Positions 55,375 to 64,000 of a DNA stretch of 64,000 bases are shown piece after piece. This DNA is from Mucilaginibacter kameinonensis (GTDB lineage: Bacteria; Bacteroidota; Bacteroidia; Sphingobacteriales; Sphingobacteriaceae). Made by a program: the position numbers and the translations under genes. Position 1 is the stretch's first letter. Each line of letters opens with the position of its first letter. The notes below the pieces were generated by a model, which ran no database searches, was not told the DNA's origin, and worked only from the letters and a program-made list of their open reading frames with translations. The stretch spans positions 992,001-1,056,000 of the forward strand of contig NZ_RCWZ01000001.1 in assembly GCF_003675385.1 (NCBI RefSeq), read 5' to 3'.

Positions 55375-57759
55375 TTACTTTAGTTTTAGTTCGTTTATGG
55401 TTTGTTGAGGCACCAGCGCCTTGTTTACTTTTTCAACAGTGATATCTTTAGCCAGGCTAAAAGATGCTGTTTCTTCTATTTTGCGTGATGATGAACCTAT
55501 TTTCACTTTGTAGCTTCCTTCGTCGGCTATCCAGGCTTCCCTATCGGTATAAAACGAAGCCAGGTCTGAAGCTTTGATGGTAAATGTTAATGTTTGCGAT
55601 TGTCCTGGAGCCAGCAGCTTTGTTTTGCCGAATGCTTTCAACTCATCCTCAGGTTTATCCAGGTCTTTTTTAGGCGCTGCAAGATATAACTGCACAACCT
55701 CTTTACCTGCTACATCGCCGGTATTTTTAACAGTTACGGTTGCAGTGATTAGGTTTTTGAAAACCTTTGAGCTCAGCTTCAGATCGCTGAATTTAAAGTT
55801 GGTGTATGACAAGCCGTAACCAAACTCATAAGCCGGGGTAACTTTAGCGGCATCGTAATAACGATATCCTACATAAATCCCTTCCTCATAAATAACCTGG
55901 GTAGGCTTACCTTCGGGTGTGCCGGGAAAGTTATTTGCAGATGGCACGTCTTTATAATCGGCAGGGAAAGTGGTTGCCAGTTTACCAGATGGGTTTACTT
56001 TTCCGCTCAATACATCGGCAATAGCATTACCGGCTTCCAAACCAGGTTGCCAGGCCAGCAAAACACCGTCAACCTTATCGCGCCATTCGGTAACATCAAC
56101 CACACCACCTATGTTAAGCACAACAATTACCTTTTTGCCTTTGGCATGGAAAGCATTGGCAACGCTGTTGATCAACCCTTTTTCGGCATCATTTAAATAA
56201 TAGTCACTTTCCAGTTTGCGGTCGGCGCCTTCGCCTGCGTTACGGCCAATGGTGATCAGTGCTTCATCCGCCCCATTAGCTTCTTCGGCAACAATGGTGT
56301 TCACATCCATTTCAGGAATAGGGGCCGGATGATCGAAAAAGTTTTTAGGTTTTGGCTGTTTGGCCTTCATATCAGTAAGATACGCTTTATAATTATTGGA
56401 AAGCGTTTCCTGCAGTTTAAAGTTTGCATTGGCCAGGCCCTGCATTAACGAAATGGTGTAAGCCTTGTTCACGTCGCCGCTGCCGGTGCCACCTGCAATA
56501 ATATCGTAAGAGGTATTACCGAAAACAGCTATCCTTTTACCGGCGGCAAACGGCAAAGCATGATCTTCATTTTTTAAAAGCACCATGCCCTGCGCAGCAG
56601 CCTCACGCGCCACAGCAGCATGACCAGCCAGATCGGGCGCATCAGAGTATTTATATTTTTTGAATGTTGGCGATTGAACTATCACATTCAGGATACGCTC
56701 CACATTGGCATCAAGTTGTTGGGTGCTAAGTGTGCCATCTTTCACGGCGGCAACTATAGCTTCAGATTGGGTTGGATTGCCGGGCATAAGTAAGTCGTTA
56801 CCGGCTTTCATTTGGGCAACGGCATCCTTTCCGCCAAACCAATCGGTCATAACGAAACCTTTAAAACCCCATTCTTTTTTAAGGATGGTAGTAAGCAGGT
56901 CGCGCCTTTCGGAGGTAAAAGTGCCATTCAGTTTATTGTATGACGACATTACCGTCCATGGTTGAGATTTTTTAACCGCTATCTCAAAACCACGTAAATA
57001 CAGCTCACGCATGGCACGCTCGCTTACTATGGTATTGATAGAGTTACGGTTGGTTTCCTGGTTATTGGCAGCATAGTGCTTAATAGAAGTTCCTACACCG
57101 TTCGATTCGATACCATTTACAATGGCCGCGGTCATGCTGCCGGCAACAAGGGGATCTTCAGAATAATATTCAAAATTACGGCCACCAAGCGGATTACGAT
57201 GAATGTTCATGCCCGGTGCAAGTAAAATATCTACGCCATATTCACGCACCTCGTTACCAAAAGCAACGCCTACTTTGTTAATAAGCTGCGTATCCCAGGT
57301 TGAGGCCAGCAAAGTAGCTACCGGGAACGCCGTAGCATAATAAGTTTTTGATTTATCGTCATTGCGGATAGGCTCGATCCTTAAACCGGCAGGCCCATCG
57401 GATACCGTGATTGACGGAATCCCTAAACGGGCAATAGCATGGGTACGGCCGGCAGCTCCGGGAACTTTTTCGGGAATATTATAAGCGTCGGGGTCAGACG
57501 GCGGTAATTTAAAGCCGCCGATATCTACCGGCTCGTTCTTTTTATCTTTTGAAGGCGGAGGCACTCCGGGCATTTTAAAACCCATCCCCACAACCAGTTT
57601 CGATTTTTCTTCGAGTGTCATGGCCGCGACAATCTGTTTGATGTTAGTCGCGTTTAGTTGCGGTGCCGGGGCTTTACTTTGGGCCTGTATTGCCTGGTGG
57701 ATGCCACCAGCAAGCAAAACACCTGCCCAAGCAACGTGTAATTTGTAGCTCATTCTCAT
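55375..57759 (-). CDS. Glycoside hydrolase family 3 with C-terminal FnIII-like domain
   Basis: A 794-residue exported GH3 enzyme. A signal peptide is followed by a Pro-rich linker, the GH3 N-terminal domain with the nucleophile Asp306 (VMTDWFGG), the C-terminal domain, and a fibronectin type III-like domain (about 690-780, with VTVTVKNTGDVAGKEVVQLY). This is the full bacterial beta-glucosidase architecture. It is the upstream gene of a GH3 pair. Substrate specificity is not predictable. An internal ATG (M3) is an equally good start. Confidence 0.92.
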   Translation of the reverse strand: MRMSYKLHVAWAGVLLAGGIHQAIQAQSKAPAPQLNATNIKQIVAAMTLEEKSKLVVGMGFKMPGVPPPSKDKKNEPVDIGGFKLPPSDPDAYNIPEKVPGAAGRTHAIARLGIPSITVSDGPAGLRIEPIRNDDKSKTYYATAFPVATLLASTWDTQLINKVGVAFGNEVREYGVDILLAPGMNIHRNPLGGRNFEYYSEDPLVAGSMTAAIVNGIESNGVGTSIKHYAANNQETNRNSINTIVSERAMRELYLRGFEIAVKKSQPWTVMSSYNKLNGTFTSERRDLLTTILKKEWGFKGFVMTDWFGGKDAVAQMKAGNDLLMPGNPTQSEAIVAAVKDGTLSTQQLDANVERILNVIVQSPTFKKYKYSDAPDLAGHAAVAREAAAQGMVLLKNEDHALPFAAGKRIAVFGNTSYDIIAGGTGSGDVNKAYTISLMQGLANANFKLQETLSNNYKAYLTDMKAKQPKPKNFFDHPAPIPEMDVNTIVAEEANGADEALITIGRNAGEGADRKLESDYYLNDAEKGLINSVANAFHAKGKKVIVVLNIGGVVDVTEWRDKVDGVLLAWQPGLEAGNAIADVLSGKVNPSGKLATTFPADYKDVPSANNFPGTPEGKPTQVIYEEGIYVGYRYYDAAKVTPAYEFGYGLSYTNFKFSDLKLSSKVFKNLITATVTVKNTGDVAGKEVVQLYLAAPKKDLDKPEDELKAFGKTKLLAPGQSQTLTFTIKASDLASFYTDREAWIADEGSYKVKIGSSSRKIEETASFSLAKDITVEKVNKALVPQQTINELKLK

Positions 57760-57951
57760 GTTTAAAAATTAAATAGGTTAAAGGGGCTAATTGGTAATAA
57801 CGACAATTTGGTTATGTTCTTTGTGTCATTATTACACAATAGTAAAAATTAAGTTTTACAATAGCAAGTTTTATCGATGAATGAATGAAGAATGTGAATG
57901 GGAAAGGGAAATGGGATGATAAAATGGGGGGATAATAGGTTTTAAACTGCC

Positions 57952-58038
57952 TGTCATTCTGAGCGATAGCGAAGAATCTTCTTCAAGATACAGAGCTGCC
58001 ATGCATGATGAAGAAGATCCTTCGTGCCTCAGGATGAC
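57952..58038. repeat. Imperfect palindrome GTCATTCTGAG family
   Basis: GTCATTCTGAG...GAAGAATCTTCTT on the left is mirrored by GAAGAAGATCCTTCG...CTCAGGATGAC on the right. It is another Bacteroidota intergenic repeat type. A half-copy (CCCTTCGACAAGCTCAGGGTGACA) follows at about 58099-58122. The 800-base gap 57760-58562 holds this, the dispersed element and a truncated GTCATTGCGAG unit, and no gene. Confidence 0.75.
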
Positions 58039-58151
58039 AAACGAAAGACGGGTGTTATGCTGAGGAACGAAGTATGGTGGGCGGGGACTCTGCGCGCCCC
58101 TTCGACAAGCTCAGGGTGACAGCCCTACATCTAACAAGTTGGAAGAAGCAC

Positions 58152-58441
58152 GTTTCCAGCAGCAGATCAGCTTCGGGTGAAAACGGGCAGAACAATGCAG
58201 GGAATGTGCGGCTGCAGGGGCATAGCAAGTTTTTGCAGAAGCAGGGTTGAGTGGGGATCGGGGCAAAATAATTGCAGCCCGTGGTTCTGTTCGTTTTGCA
58301 GGGCAATGGCCGTGAGGTGGGTTGGAGCGTAGGGTGCGCGTAAAGAAGCCTTTCTGCTGCAAGCCTTTTTGGGTACTTTTGTGGCGACAAAAGTACCTGG
58401 CCCCGCGCGGCCAAGAGCGCGACGATGTAAGTTCATTACAA
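58152..58441 (-). repeat. Dispersed non-coding repeat, copy B
   Basis: This 290-base stretch, read on the minus strand, aligns with 23927-24192 over its whole length. Here the hairpin near one end is GGTACTTTTGT with ACAAAAGTACC, longer than in copy A but at the same place. Short reading frames exist on the minus strand, but they do not share a continuous frame with copy A. A truncated GTCATTGCGAG unit (58464-58492) lies just beyond it. Confidence 0.8.
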
Positions 58442-58463
58442 CAATAGTCATTAGCTGCCTCTG

Positions 58464-58492
58464 TGCGATTGCTTCGTGCCTCGCAATGACAT
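58464..58492. repeat. Truncated GTCATTGCGAG-family repeat (right half)
   Basis: GCGATTGCTTCGTGCCTCGCAATGACAT matches the right arm of the family seen at 45954-46039. Its left arm is missing or shortened to GTCATT, near 58447, so it looks like a remnant. Confidence 0.65.
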
Positions 58493-58562
58493 GGAGTAGA
58501 TGTCATTTGTCCTTAAAGTTCCTGAATTTTCCATTCTCAATGACGATATAGAATATTCCCTC

Positions 58563-59288
58563 CTACGCCAACACTTCTTCCAGCACATCGGCCGATTTGA
58601 TATTCCCAAAGCCTTCAATGTGCATGGCATAATATTCAAGCAGCTTGTTTACCAAGTAGCGGCGTTCATCATTACTTAGCTTAAGCTGGTTCATGTCTTC
58701 AAAACCGGTTTGCAGCACTAATGCAAAATTCCGGGTGTGCGGGGGCGAGAGGTATGAAACACTTTCGGGCTTGTAACGGGTGAATTGTCCGTTTTTGATG
58801 TCGAAATAATCAGCTTCGTCGGCCATGTAGCGATCGGGGTAAAAGCCGAGGTAGCGGCTTAGGCGGGTTAAAAATACCAGATGAAAGTTGGCCACGCTTT
58901 CTGTCTGATGATCGAGCCATTCAATGGCGCTGAAAACAAAATCGAACAGGTTTTCATCCGGTGATTGCTGCTTGATGGCTTTATACAGCACCTCGTTCAA
59001 AAATATAGCAATACAGCTTTTAATTACATCGTAAGGAATACTAAGCAGCACCGGCGCGTTTTTAAGCTCGGAAATGCGTTGTACGCTGCCTGTATTTTTA
59101 TGATAAACCACCAGATCAAGCAGGTGCAGGGGTTGCAGCATATTTCGGCCAATCTTAGCTTTTGGTTTTTTAGCGCCGTTGATAATGTATGATTGCAAGC
59201 CGAACTTTTCGGTAAAGATCTGGACAATTACGCTGCTTTCGCCGTAATCGGTAGCTCTGAATATAATGCCGCGGGTTTTATGCAGCAT
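58563..59288 (-). CDS. recO: DNA repair protein RecO
   Basis: A 241-residue recombination mediator that loads RecA with RecR onto SSB-coated DNA. The N-terminal OB fold (LHKTRGIIFRATDYGESSVIV) and the RecO C-terminal helical domain are present. The usual C-terminal zinc Cys motif is not obvious, as in many Bacteroidota RecO proteins. Its start overlaps the end of dgkA by 11 bases, so the two are translationally coupled. Confidence 0.93.
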   Translation of the reverse strand: MLHKTRGIIFRATDYGESSVIVQIFTEKFGLQSYIINGAKKPKAKIGRNMLQPLHLLDLVVYHKNTGSVQRISELKNAPVLLSIPYDVIKSCIAIFLNEVLYKAIKQQSPDENLFDFVFSAIEWLDHQTESVANFHLVFLTRLSRYLGFYPDRYMADEADYFDIKNGQFTRYKPESVSYLSPPHTRNFALVLQTGFEDMNQLKLSNDERRYLVNKLLEYYAMHIEGFGNIKSADVLEEVLA

Positions 59289-59649
59289 GGCTTCCTAAGG
59301 CTAAAATGATCTTCGGTAAAAAAATGATGGCCCCTGTTATCAACGCGAATAAAGCTGCAATAACAACGGCACCGGCAGCTACATCTTTTACGCGACCGGC
59401 TTTTTCATTGTATGTCGGCGAAACAAGGTCTGTCAATGTTTCGAGCGAGGTGTTAAGTAACTCGGCAATAAGCACAATGGCGATGCTAACCATGAGCCAA
59501 AGCCATTCGGCAGTTGAGATCCGGAACAGGAAACCCAGGATTACGGCTATAGTACCGGCTACCAAATGAAACCTGAAATTAGGCTGACTATGAGCCGCGT
59601 ATCCTAAACCCTTAAACGCGAATCCAAAACTTCGTATCAACCTTTTCAT
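59278..59649 (-). CDS. dgkA: Diacylglycerol/undecaprenol kinase family protein
   Basis: A 123-residue membrane kinase with three helices (about 27-45, 50-68 and 90-115). The family segment AELLNTSLETLTDLV holds the conserved Glu residues, and KAGRVKDVAAGAVVIAA follows. In Gram-positive and Bacteroidota members this family phosphorylates undecaprenol or diacylglycerol. I start at ATG 59649 (MKRLIRSF). It overlaps recO by 11 bases; the reason for this coupling is not evident. Confidence 0.9.
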   Translation of the reverse strand: MKRLIRSFGFAFKGLGYAAHSQPNFRFHLVAGTIAVILGFLFRISTAEWLWLMVSIAIVLIAELLNTSLETLTDLVSPTYNEKAGRVKDVAAGAVVIAALFALITGAIIFLPKIILALGSHAA

Positions 59650-59804
59650 GCCCAAAAATACAAAGTTTAGCTATAAATGCAGCCGGGTGTATGATGGGCC
59701 CTGTAAACTGCCCGTTAACTCTTTGTCACATTATCACTATCACTAATAGGGAGATAACGCATTTTTTGTAGTTTTGCGCCTCTCTCTTACATATCACGTT
59801 AATA

Positions 59805-62144
59805 ATGTTCTGGAAACATATAGCTTCTGCACTTCTTAAAAACAGGCTCATAATTTTTATTTGCGTTTTGGCGCTAAGCGCCTTTATGGGCTACGAAGCT
59901 TCAAAAGTAAAGATCACTTTTAACGGTGGTAAGGTACTTCCGGTTACCGATTCGGCTTTTATCCGTTATGCCGAGTTTAAGAAAACTTTCGGGCAGGACG
60001 CTTCATCGATGGTTATCGGTATTAAGTCGCCTAATATTTTTGATAAGGATGTTTTTAACGACTGGTACCAGATTGGCGAACAGCTGAAGAAAGTAAAAGG
60101 GATTAAAGCAGTGATTTCGGCTGCCAATATCTACAATCTGCAAAAAGATACCCTTCAGCATAAATTTGTATTAAAGCCATTAGTTACCGCTCCGCTGCAA
60201 ACCACCGCGGCTGTTGATAGTGTAAAGCAACAGCTTACATCCATGCCTTTTTATAAAGGACTGATTGTAAGTAACGATGGTCAGAGCACCCTGATGGCAA
60301 TCACTTTTGATGATAAAATTATCAATACGCCGTTCCGCGTACCTATTATTAAAAAGATTAATCAGCTTGGGCAGGCGTTTGAACAGAAACATCATATCAC
60401 AGTACATTACTCTGGCCTGCCATTGATCCGTACTGTGGTTGGCGATCTGGTAGCTCATGAGTTTTCATTATTTCTGAGCCTTTCGGTTATTATAACCGCT
60501 CTCATTTTACTGCTGTTTTTCCGTTCGGTATTCCCGGTTATTTTTCCGGTGATGATTGTGATATTGGGTGTGATATTCAGTCTGGGGGTATTGCAGATGA
60601 TGCATTACGAAATGACACTCTTAACCGGTATTATCCCACCACTTATTGTGGTAATCGGGATCCCGAATTGTGTATTTATCCTCAATAAATATTTTCATGA
60701 GTATGGCATCAGCCAAAATAAAATGGCAGCTTTAGAAGTAGCTGTTGAGCGGGCAGGTATCACCACTTTTATAGCCAACGTTACTACTGCCATAGGTTTT
60801 GGCGTGTTATGCTTTACTAACAGCGAGTTGCTTACCCAGTTTGGCCTTATAGCCTCAATAGGCATCATGGGCACTTTTGCATTGAGCCTTATTTTAGTGC
60901 CTATTATCTTCAGCTTTCTGCCTGCGCCAAAGGCAAGCCAAACAGGTATTAAAGACAGCAAATTGATGGACGGCCTGCTGGCCACTTTAGATAAACTGGT
61001 GCATACCAGACGTAAAACCATTTATTTAACTACCGCTATATTAGTCGTTATTGCCATTGTTGGGATGGTCAGGATCAATATCAACGGTTATGTAGTGGAT
61101 GACCTGCCCCAAAGCAATAATACCCTGCATGATCTTAAATTTTTTGAATCTAATTTTAACGGGGTTTTGCCGCTGGAGGTTAGTATCGATACCAAACGCA
61201 AAAACGGCGTAATGAACCTGGCGACTATTCGTAAGGTAGAGAAGCTGGAAAAACTGATCTCCTCCTATCCAGAATTCAGCCGTTCAGTATCACTGATCCA
61301 GGTGTTGAAATTTAGTACCCAGGCATTTTATGGCGGTAACCCGGAGTATTACCGTTTGCCCGATGGGTTGGAGCAAAATTTTATCCTCAACTATGCCGGA
61401 AACTCGGGCAAAGGAACCAGCGGCCTGCTGAAAACCTATCTTGACAGCACACATCGTGTAACCCGCGTTACTTTTGAAATGGTTGACGCCGGTTCAAAAA
61501 AAATGAATACCGTACTGGCTGAATTACAGCCACGTATCGATTCTATTTTTAATCCAAAGAAATACCATGTTGAGCTTACCGGCTCGAGCATCATATTTAT
61601 AAAGGGTACCAACTATTTGTTGAAAAACCTTTACGAAAGCCTGGCCTGGGCTATTGTACTTATTGCTGGCGTAATGTGGATCCTTTTCCGCGGCATAAAA
61701 ATGATTGCCATATCATTGGTACCCAACATCATTCCGCTGGTGATAACTGCCGGTATCATGGGCTTTTTTGGTATCCCGCTTAAACCGTCAACCATATTGA
61801 TTTTCAGTATAGCGATGGGGATCTCATCCGACCAAACCATTTATTTCATTACCCGTTACAGGCACGAGCTGCGCTACAGCAAAAAAGGTATCTCGAAAAT
61901 AGTTTCGGACACCATCCGTGAAACCGGGGTGAGCATGATCTTTATTGCTACTGTACTGTTTTTCGGCTTCGGCATCTTCGCGATATCAAAGTTTGGCGGT
62001 ACAGTTGCCCTGGGTGTTTTGCTATCCATTACCCTGCTGGTGGCCATGATCAGCAACCTGACATTGCTGCCCGCGTTTTTACTCTCGCTTGAAGGCGGTG
62101 TTGACCGGGACAAGATCAAAGGCCCAGATATTGATGAAGCCTGA
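59805..62144 (+). CDS. RND/MMPL-family exporter
   Basis: A 779-residue membrane protein with two repeated halves: a helix, a large periplasmic loop, then five or six helices in each. The pattern (LITALILLLFFRSVFPVIFPV and GIPNCVFILNKYFHEY-like segments) fits MMPL/SecDF-type RND proteins. No membrane-fusion or outer-membrane partner is next to it, unlike classical drug pumps. It is more likely a lipid, hopanoid or polyketide exporter, but that is inference. Confidence 0.88.
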   Translation: MFWKHIASALLKNRLIIFICVLALSAFMGYEASKVKITFNGGKVLPVTDSAFIRYAEFKKTFGQDASSMVIGIKSPNIFDKDVFNDWYQIGEQLKKVKGIKAVISAANIYNLQKDTLQHKFVLKPLVTAPLQTTAAVDSVKQQLTSMPFYKGLIVSNDGQSTLMAITFDDKIINTPFRVPIIKKINQLGQAFEQKHHITVHYSGLPLIRTVVGDLVAHEFSLFLSLSVIITALILLLFFRSVFPVIFPVMIVILGVIFSLGVLQMMHYEMTLLTGIIPPLIVVIGIPNCVFILNKYFHEYGISQNKMAALEVAVERAGITTFIANVTTAIGFGVLCFTNSELLTQFGLIASIGIMGTFALSLILVPIIFSFLPAPKASQTGIKDSKLMDGLLATLDKLVHTRRKTIYLTTAILVVIAIVGMVRININGYVVDDLPQSNNTLHDLKFFESNFNGVLPLEVSIDTKRKNGVMNLATIRKVEKLEKLISSYPEFSRSVSLIQVLKFSTQAFYGGNPEYYRLPDGLEQNFILNYAGNSGKGTSGLLKTYLDSTHRVTRVTFEMVDAGSKKMNTVLAELQPRIDSIFNPKKYHVELTGSSIIFIKGTNYLLKNLYESLAWAIVLIAGVMWILFRGIKMIAISLVPNIIPLVITAGIMGFFGIPLKPSTILIFSIAMGISSDQTIYFITRYRHELRYSKKGISKIVSDTIRETGVSMIFIATVLFFGFGIFAISKFGGTVALGVLLSITLLVAMISNLTLLPAFLLSLEGGVDRDKIKGPDIDEA

Positions 62145-62215
62145 TAGAGGAGCTTAAAGCCGAAAGCTAAAGGCTGAAAGCTTTTTGAGCAAGAAGCATC
62201 GTGCTAACTCCCCCT

Positions 62216-64000
62216 TTAGGGGGCCAGGGGGCGTGGGCTAACTTTCAACGTTCCCCGTTTATAACCAAAATTGCCATTCATATCTGTACCGTTCATTATT
62301 ATGGAATACGTTGTTGGTGTATCGGCAGTATAAAAACTGATGGATGCTTTGCCATCGGTACCGGTGTTTACGTTTGGTTGCCAGTATACGGTAGAGCGCA
62401 GGTCTGTTTGGGTTTTGCTTGTAGCATTAACCGCATACTTAGGACTGTAAAATTGCGATGGAAAGCTCAATGCCAATGGTTTATACAGATAGCCGCCGGG
62501 TGTTTTACTGATGTTGGGGCCGTGGCCTCCACGGGTGGTTATCTCCATAAAAGTAAAATCTCCTACATTGGTTCCTAACCAATCTGTTGAGATGTAACGG
62601 CTATAATATTCATTGCCGTATTTAGAAGTTGTGTTGATCTCGATACCTTTAATATCCTCGGCACTGTTTGATTCAAGGTATTGTTTGATTGCTAAAAAGT
62701 CAGGATCTTCTATATAGTTGCTTTTAAATATGGTGCCAAATGGAATGCCATCAATAACAAAGCAAATGGGTTTATTGTCAACAAAATACCATTGGAAAAA
62801 GATGCTTGGGGGTAATCTGTAAGAGCCAAATTGAACGTCGCTCCTGGTTTTACCCTGTACACTATAAACTATCGCTTTTTGTTTCATGATAGTTCCGGAC
62901 CTGAAACTTTTAACATGCTCTTGCAGGAAATCCATCCAGCTTTTCTTCCCGGCTTTTAGCAGGTCATTTTCATCAAAAACAAAATCGGCATGGCCCGCAC
63001 CATTCAGGTTCTTTGAATCTTTTACAATTTTCCTGGCCTTGATCTTTACTTCTTTTAAAGTACGCATATTGGCCGGGAGGTCATTTGCCAGGTTTTGACG
63101 CATCCGGTTAATTTTAACACTATTGAATAACGTGGTATCATTACTCACATACCAGGGTATAATGGTGGCGGCCGGCGGTGCCGCAAGTACCGGCTGTGGT
63201 GGGTCATCGATTACTATGCCTACATTAAAGTTTTTGGCCGTTTTGATAAAGTAAGCCGGCGTATCTGTAAGCGGTAAATTGCGAAATACAAAGCCTCCGT
63301 TTGCATCGGTCAACTTATCTGTAGCCAGCAAAGGCGATTTAGAGAATAGCTGCACTTTTGTTTTTTTAACTCCCTTATTAAAAATGTTAAGCGCCCTGCC
63401 TTTAATTACTACCTCTGTTTCCGCGGCGTAAACCGGTTGTCTTTTTTCTTCGGGCCAGTTGTAGCTTACCCATCCTTGCGTTAACAGCAGGTTGTCGAGC
63501 GCGATACTCCGCTTGGGATCATTGCTGTTCAGGTAATATCCGGGCTCTTCCACGTAGCCCTTCAGCTCGGAGGTGAGCAGCATCCTGCTCACGATGCTTT
63601 CATTATTCAGGCTATCGGGATGTACTTGTGTATCATCGGTAACGGCAAATGAAAAATTGCCTTCAACCGGTTTGCCCAATGCATCGGTGACATTGATAGC
63701 TACGGCAACGCTATCGCGGAGTGCGTAAATAGTTTTATTGCTGCTGATATTGATATGCAGATCATCATGCCTGTCAATAAAAGTAAGCCGCTCATTCAGC
63801 GGACGGTTCTTCATATCAAGCAATACAAAATGAGCGATGCCAGATGGAAACCGCGCTTTGCTGATCATTTTACGGATAGCTGTTGTTCCTTTAAAGTTCA
63901 CGACGGCGCCAAAGCAGATCACCTCGCGCAACTTGCCAATCAAAAAATAACTATCTCCCGACCCGCTTATATTTCCGGTAGCGTATAAAGAAATCATCAG
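62216..64000 (-). CDS. C-terminal part of a large exported protein with carboxypeptidase-like and TonB-plug-like domains (partial)
   Basis: At least 594 residues with the true start beyond the right edge. It contains beta-sandwich repeats (a macroglobulin/MG2-like region, about residues 70-170 of the visible part), a carboxypeptidase-regulatory-like segment (VVIKGRALNIFNKGVKKTKVQLF), a TonB plug-like stretch with PICFVIDGIPFGTIF, and a final beta-sandwich. Such proteins are common next to TonB/polysaccharide systems in Bacteroidota. The last residues (SPRPLAP) are read from a GGGGGCC-rich intergenic repeat, so the original stop may have been earlier. Confidence 0.75.
   Translation of the reverse strand: MMISLYATGNISGSGDSYFLIGKLREVICFGAVVNFKGTTAIRKMISKARFPSGIAHFVLLDMKNRPLNERLTFIDRHDDLHINISSNKTIYALRDSVAVAINVTDALGKPVEGNFSFAVTDDTQVHPDSLNNESIVSRMLLTSELKGYVEEPGYYLNSNDPKRSIALDNLLLTQGWVSYNWPEEKRQPVYAAETEVVIKGRALNIFNKGVKKTKVQLFSKSPLLATDKLTDANGGFVFRNLPLTDTPAYFIKTAKNFNVGIVIDDPPQPVLAAPPAATIIPWYVSNDTTLFNSVKINRMRQNLANDLPANMRTLKEVKIKARKIVKDSKNLNGAGHADFVFDENDLLKAGKKSWMDFLQEHVKSFRSGTIMKQKAIVYSVQGKTRSDVQFGSYRLPPSIFFQWYFVDNKPICFVIDGIPFGTIFKSNYIEDPDFLAIKQYLESNSAEDIKGIEINTTSKYGNEYYSRYISTDWLGTNVGDFTFMEITTRGGHGPNISKTPGGYLYKPLALSFPSQFYSPKYAVNATSKTQTDLRSTVYWQPNVNTGTDGKASISFYTADTPTTYSIIMNGTDMNGNFGYKRGTLKVSPRPLAP

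Noticed and set aside
58055..58506. Several overlapping frames of 94-131 codons on the minus strand
   Set aside because: All lie within the dispersed element and other repeats, with Cys/Pro/Arg/His-rich composition and no common frame with copy A.

Overview
The window looks like chromosome from a Bacteroidota bacterium of the Sphingobacteriaceae type. Mucilaginibacter or Pedobacter is my best guess, from family knowledge only. Supporting signs are the futalosine menaquinone genes mqnB/mqnD, an OstA-like LPS-transport protein, DUF3857/transglutaminase and DUF6600 proteins, paired GH3 glucosidases, a C-terminal fragment with TonB-plug-like features, weak or absent Shine-Dalgarno sequences, several TAnnTTTG -7 boxes, and many palindromic intergenic repeats. 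I saw no rRNA, tRNA, IS element, prophage or CRISPR array.

Layout. 1-3.3 kb: S41 protease and a small secreted repeat protein. 3.4-8.1 kb: a compact cyanophycin locus, with isoaspartyl peptidase and cyanophycinase divergent from cyanophycin synthetase. 8.2-18.2 kb: HhH-GPD glycosylase, DUF4407 membrane protein, rhodanese, band-7 protein, S9 peptidase, two acetyltransferases, a zeta-toxin-like kinase overlapping a small partner, and peptidase T. 18.2-23.8 kb: an outer-membrane protein with a YjbR protein, then a four-gene minus-strand operon (Gfo/Idh oxidoreductase, NagB-like isomerase, GMC oxidoreductase, DUF1080 lipoprotein) that fits the 3-keto-glycoside route. 24-36.5 kb: OstA-like protein, tilS, PH-like membrane proteins, LysR with MFS exporter, 2OG-Fe dioxygenase, a DUF6600 protein with a long glutamine-rich repeat tail, and a periplasmic thioredoxin. 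36.6-47.3 kb: tandem exported ferritin-like proteins, an orphan NtrY-like sensor kinase, a queD-folE-fabD cluster, mqnB-mqnD, and hflX. 47.4-64 kb: two DUF3857 proteins (the first apparently inactive), aat, ruvC, two GH3 enzymes, recO with dgkA, an RND/MMPL exporter, and a partial carrier/plug protein running off the right end.

How the genes work together. The cyanophycin genes would make, depolymerise and finish digestion of an Asp-Arg reserve. The keto-sugar operon and GH3 enzymes point to glycan use. mqnB and mqnD are two steps of one quinone pathway.

The least explained material is between genes. There are several palindrome families, some shared over tens of kilobases, a hairpin-dense 400-bp gap, and a roughly 270-290-bp dispersed element in two diverged copies. 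That element keeps a hairpin at the same place although its stem sequence has changed. The two most promising systems are the cyanophycin locus and the keto-sugar operon; the most promising unknown is the dispersed element.
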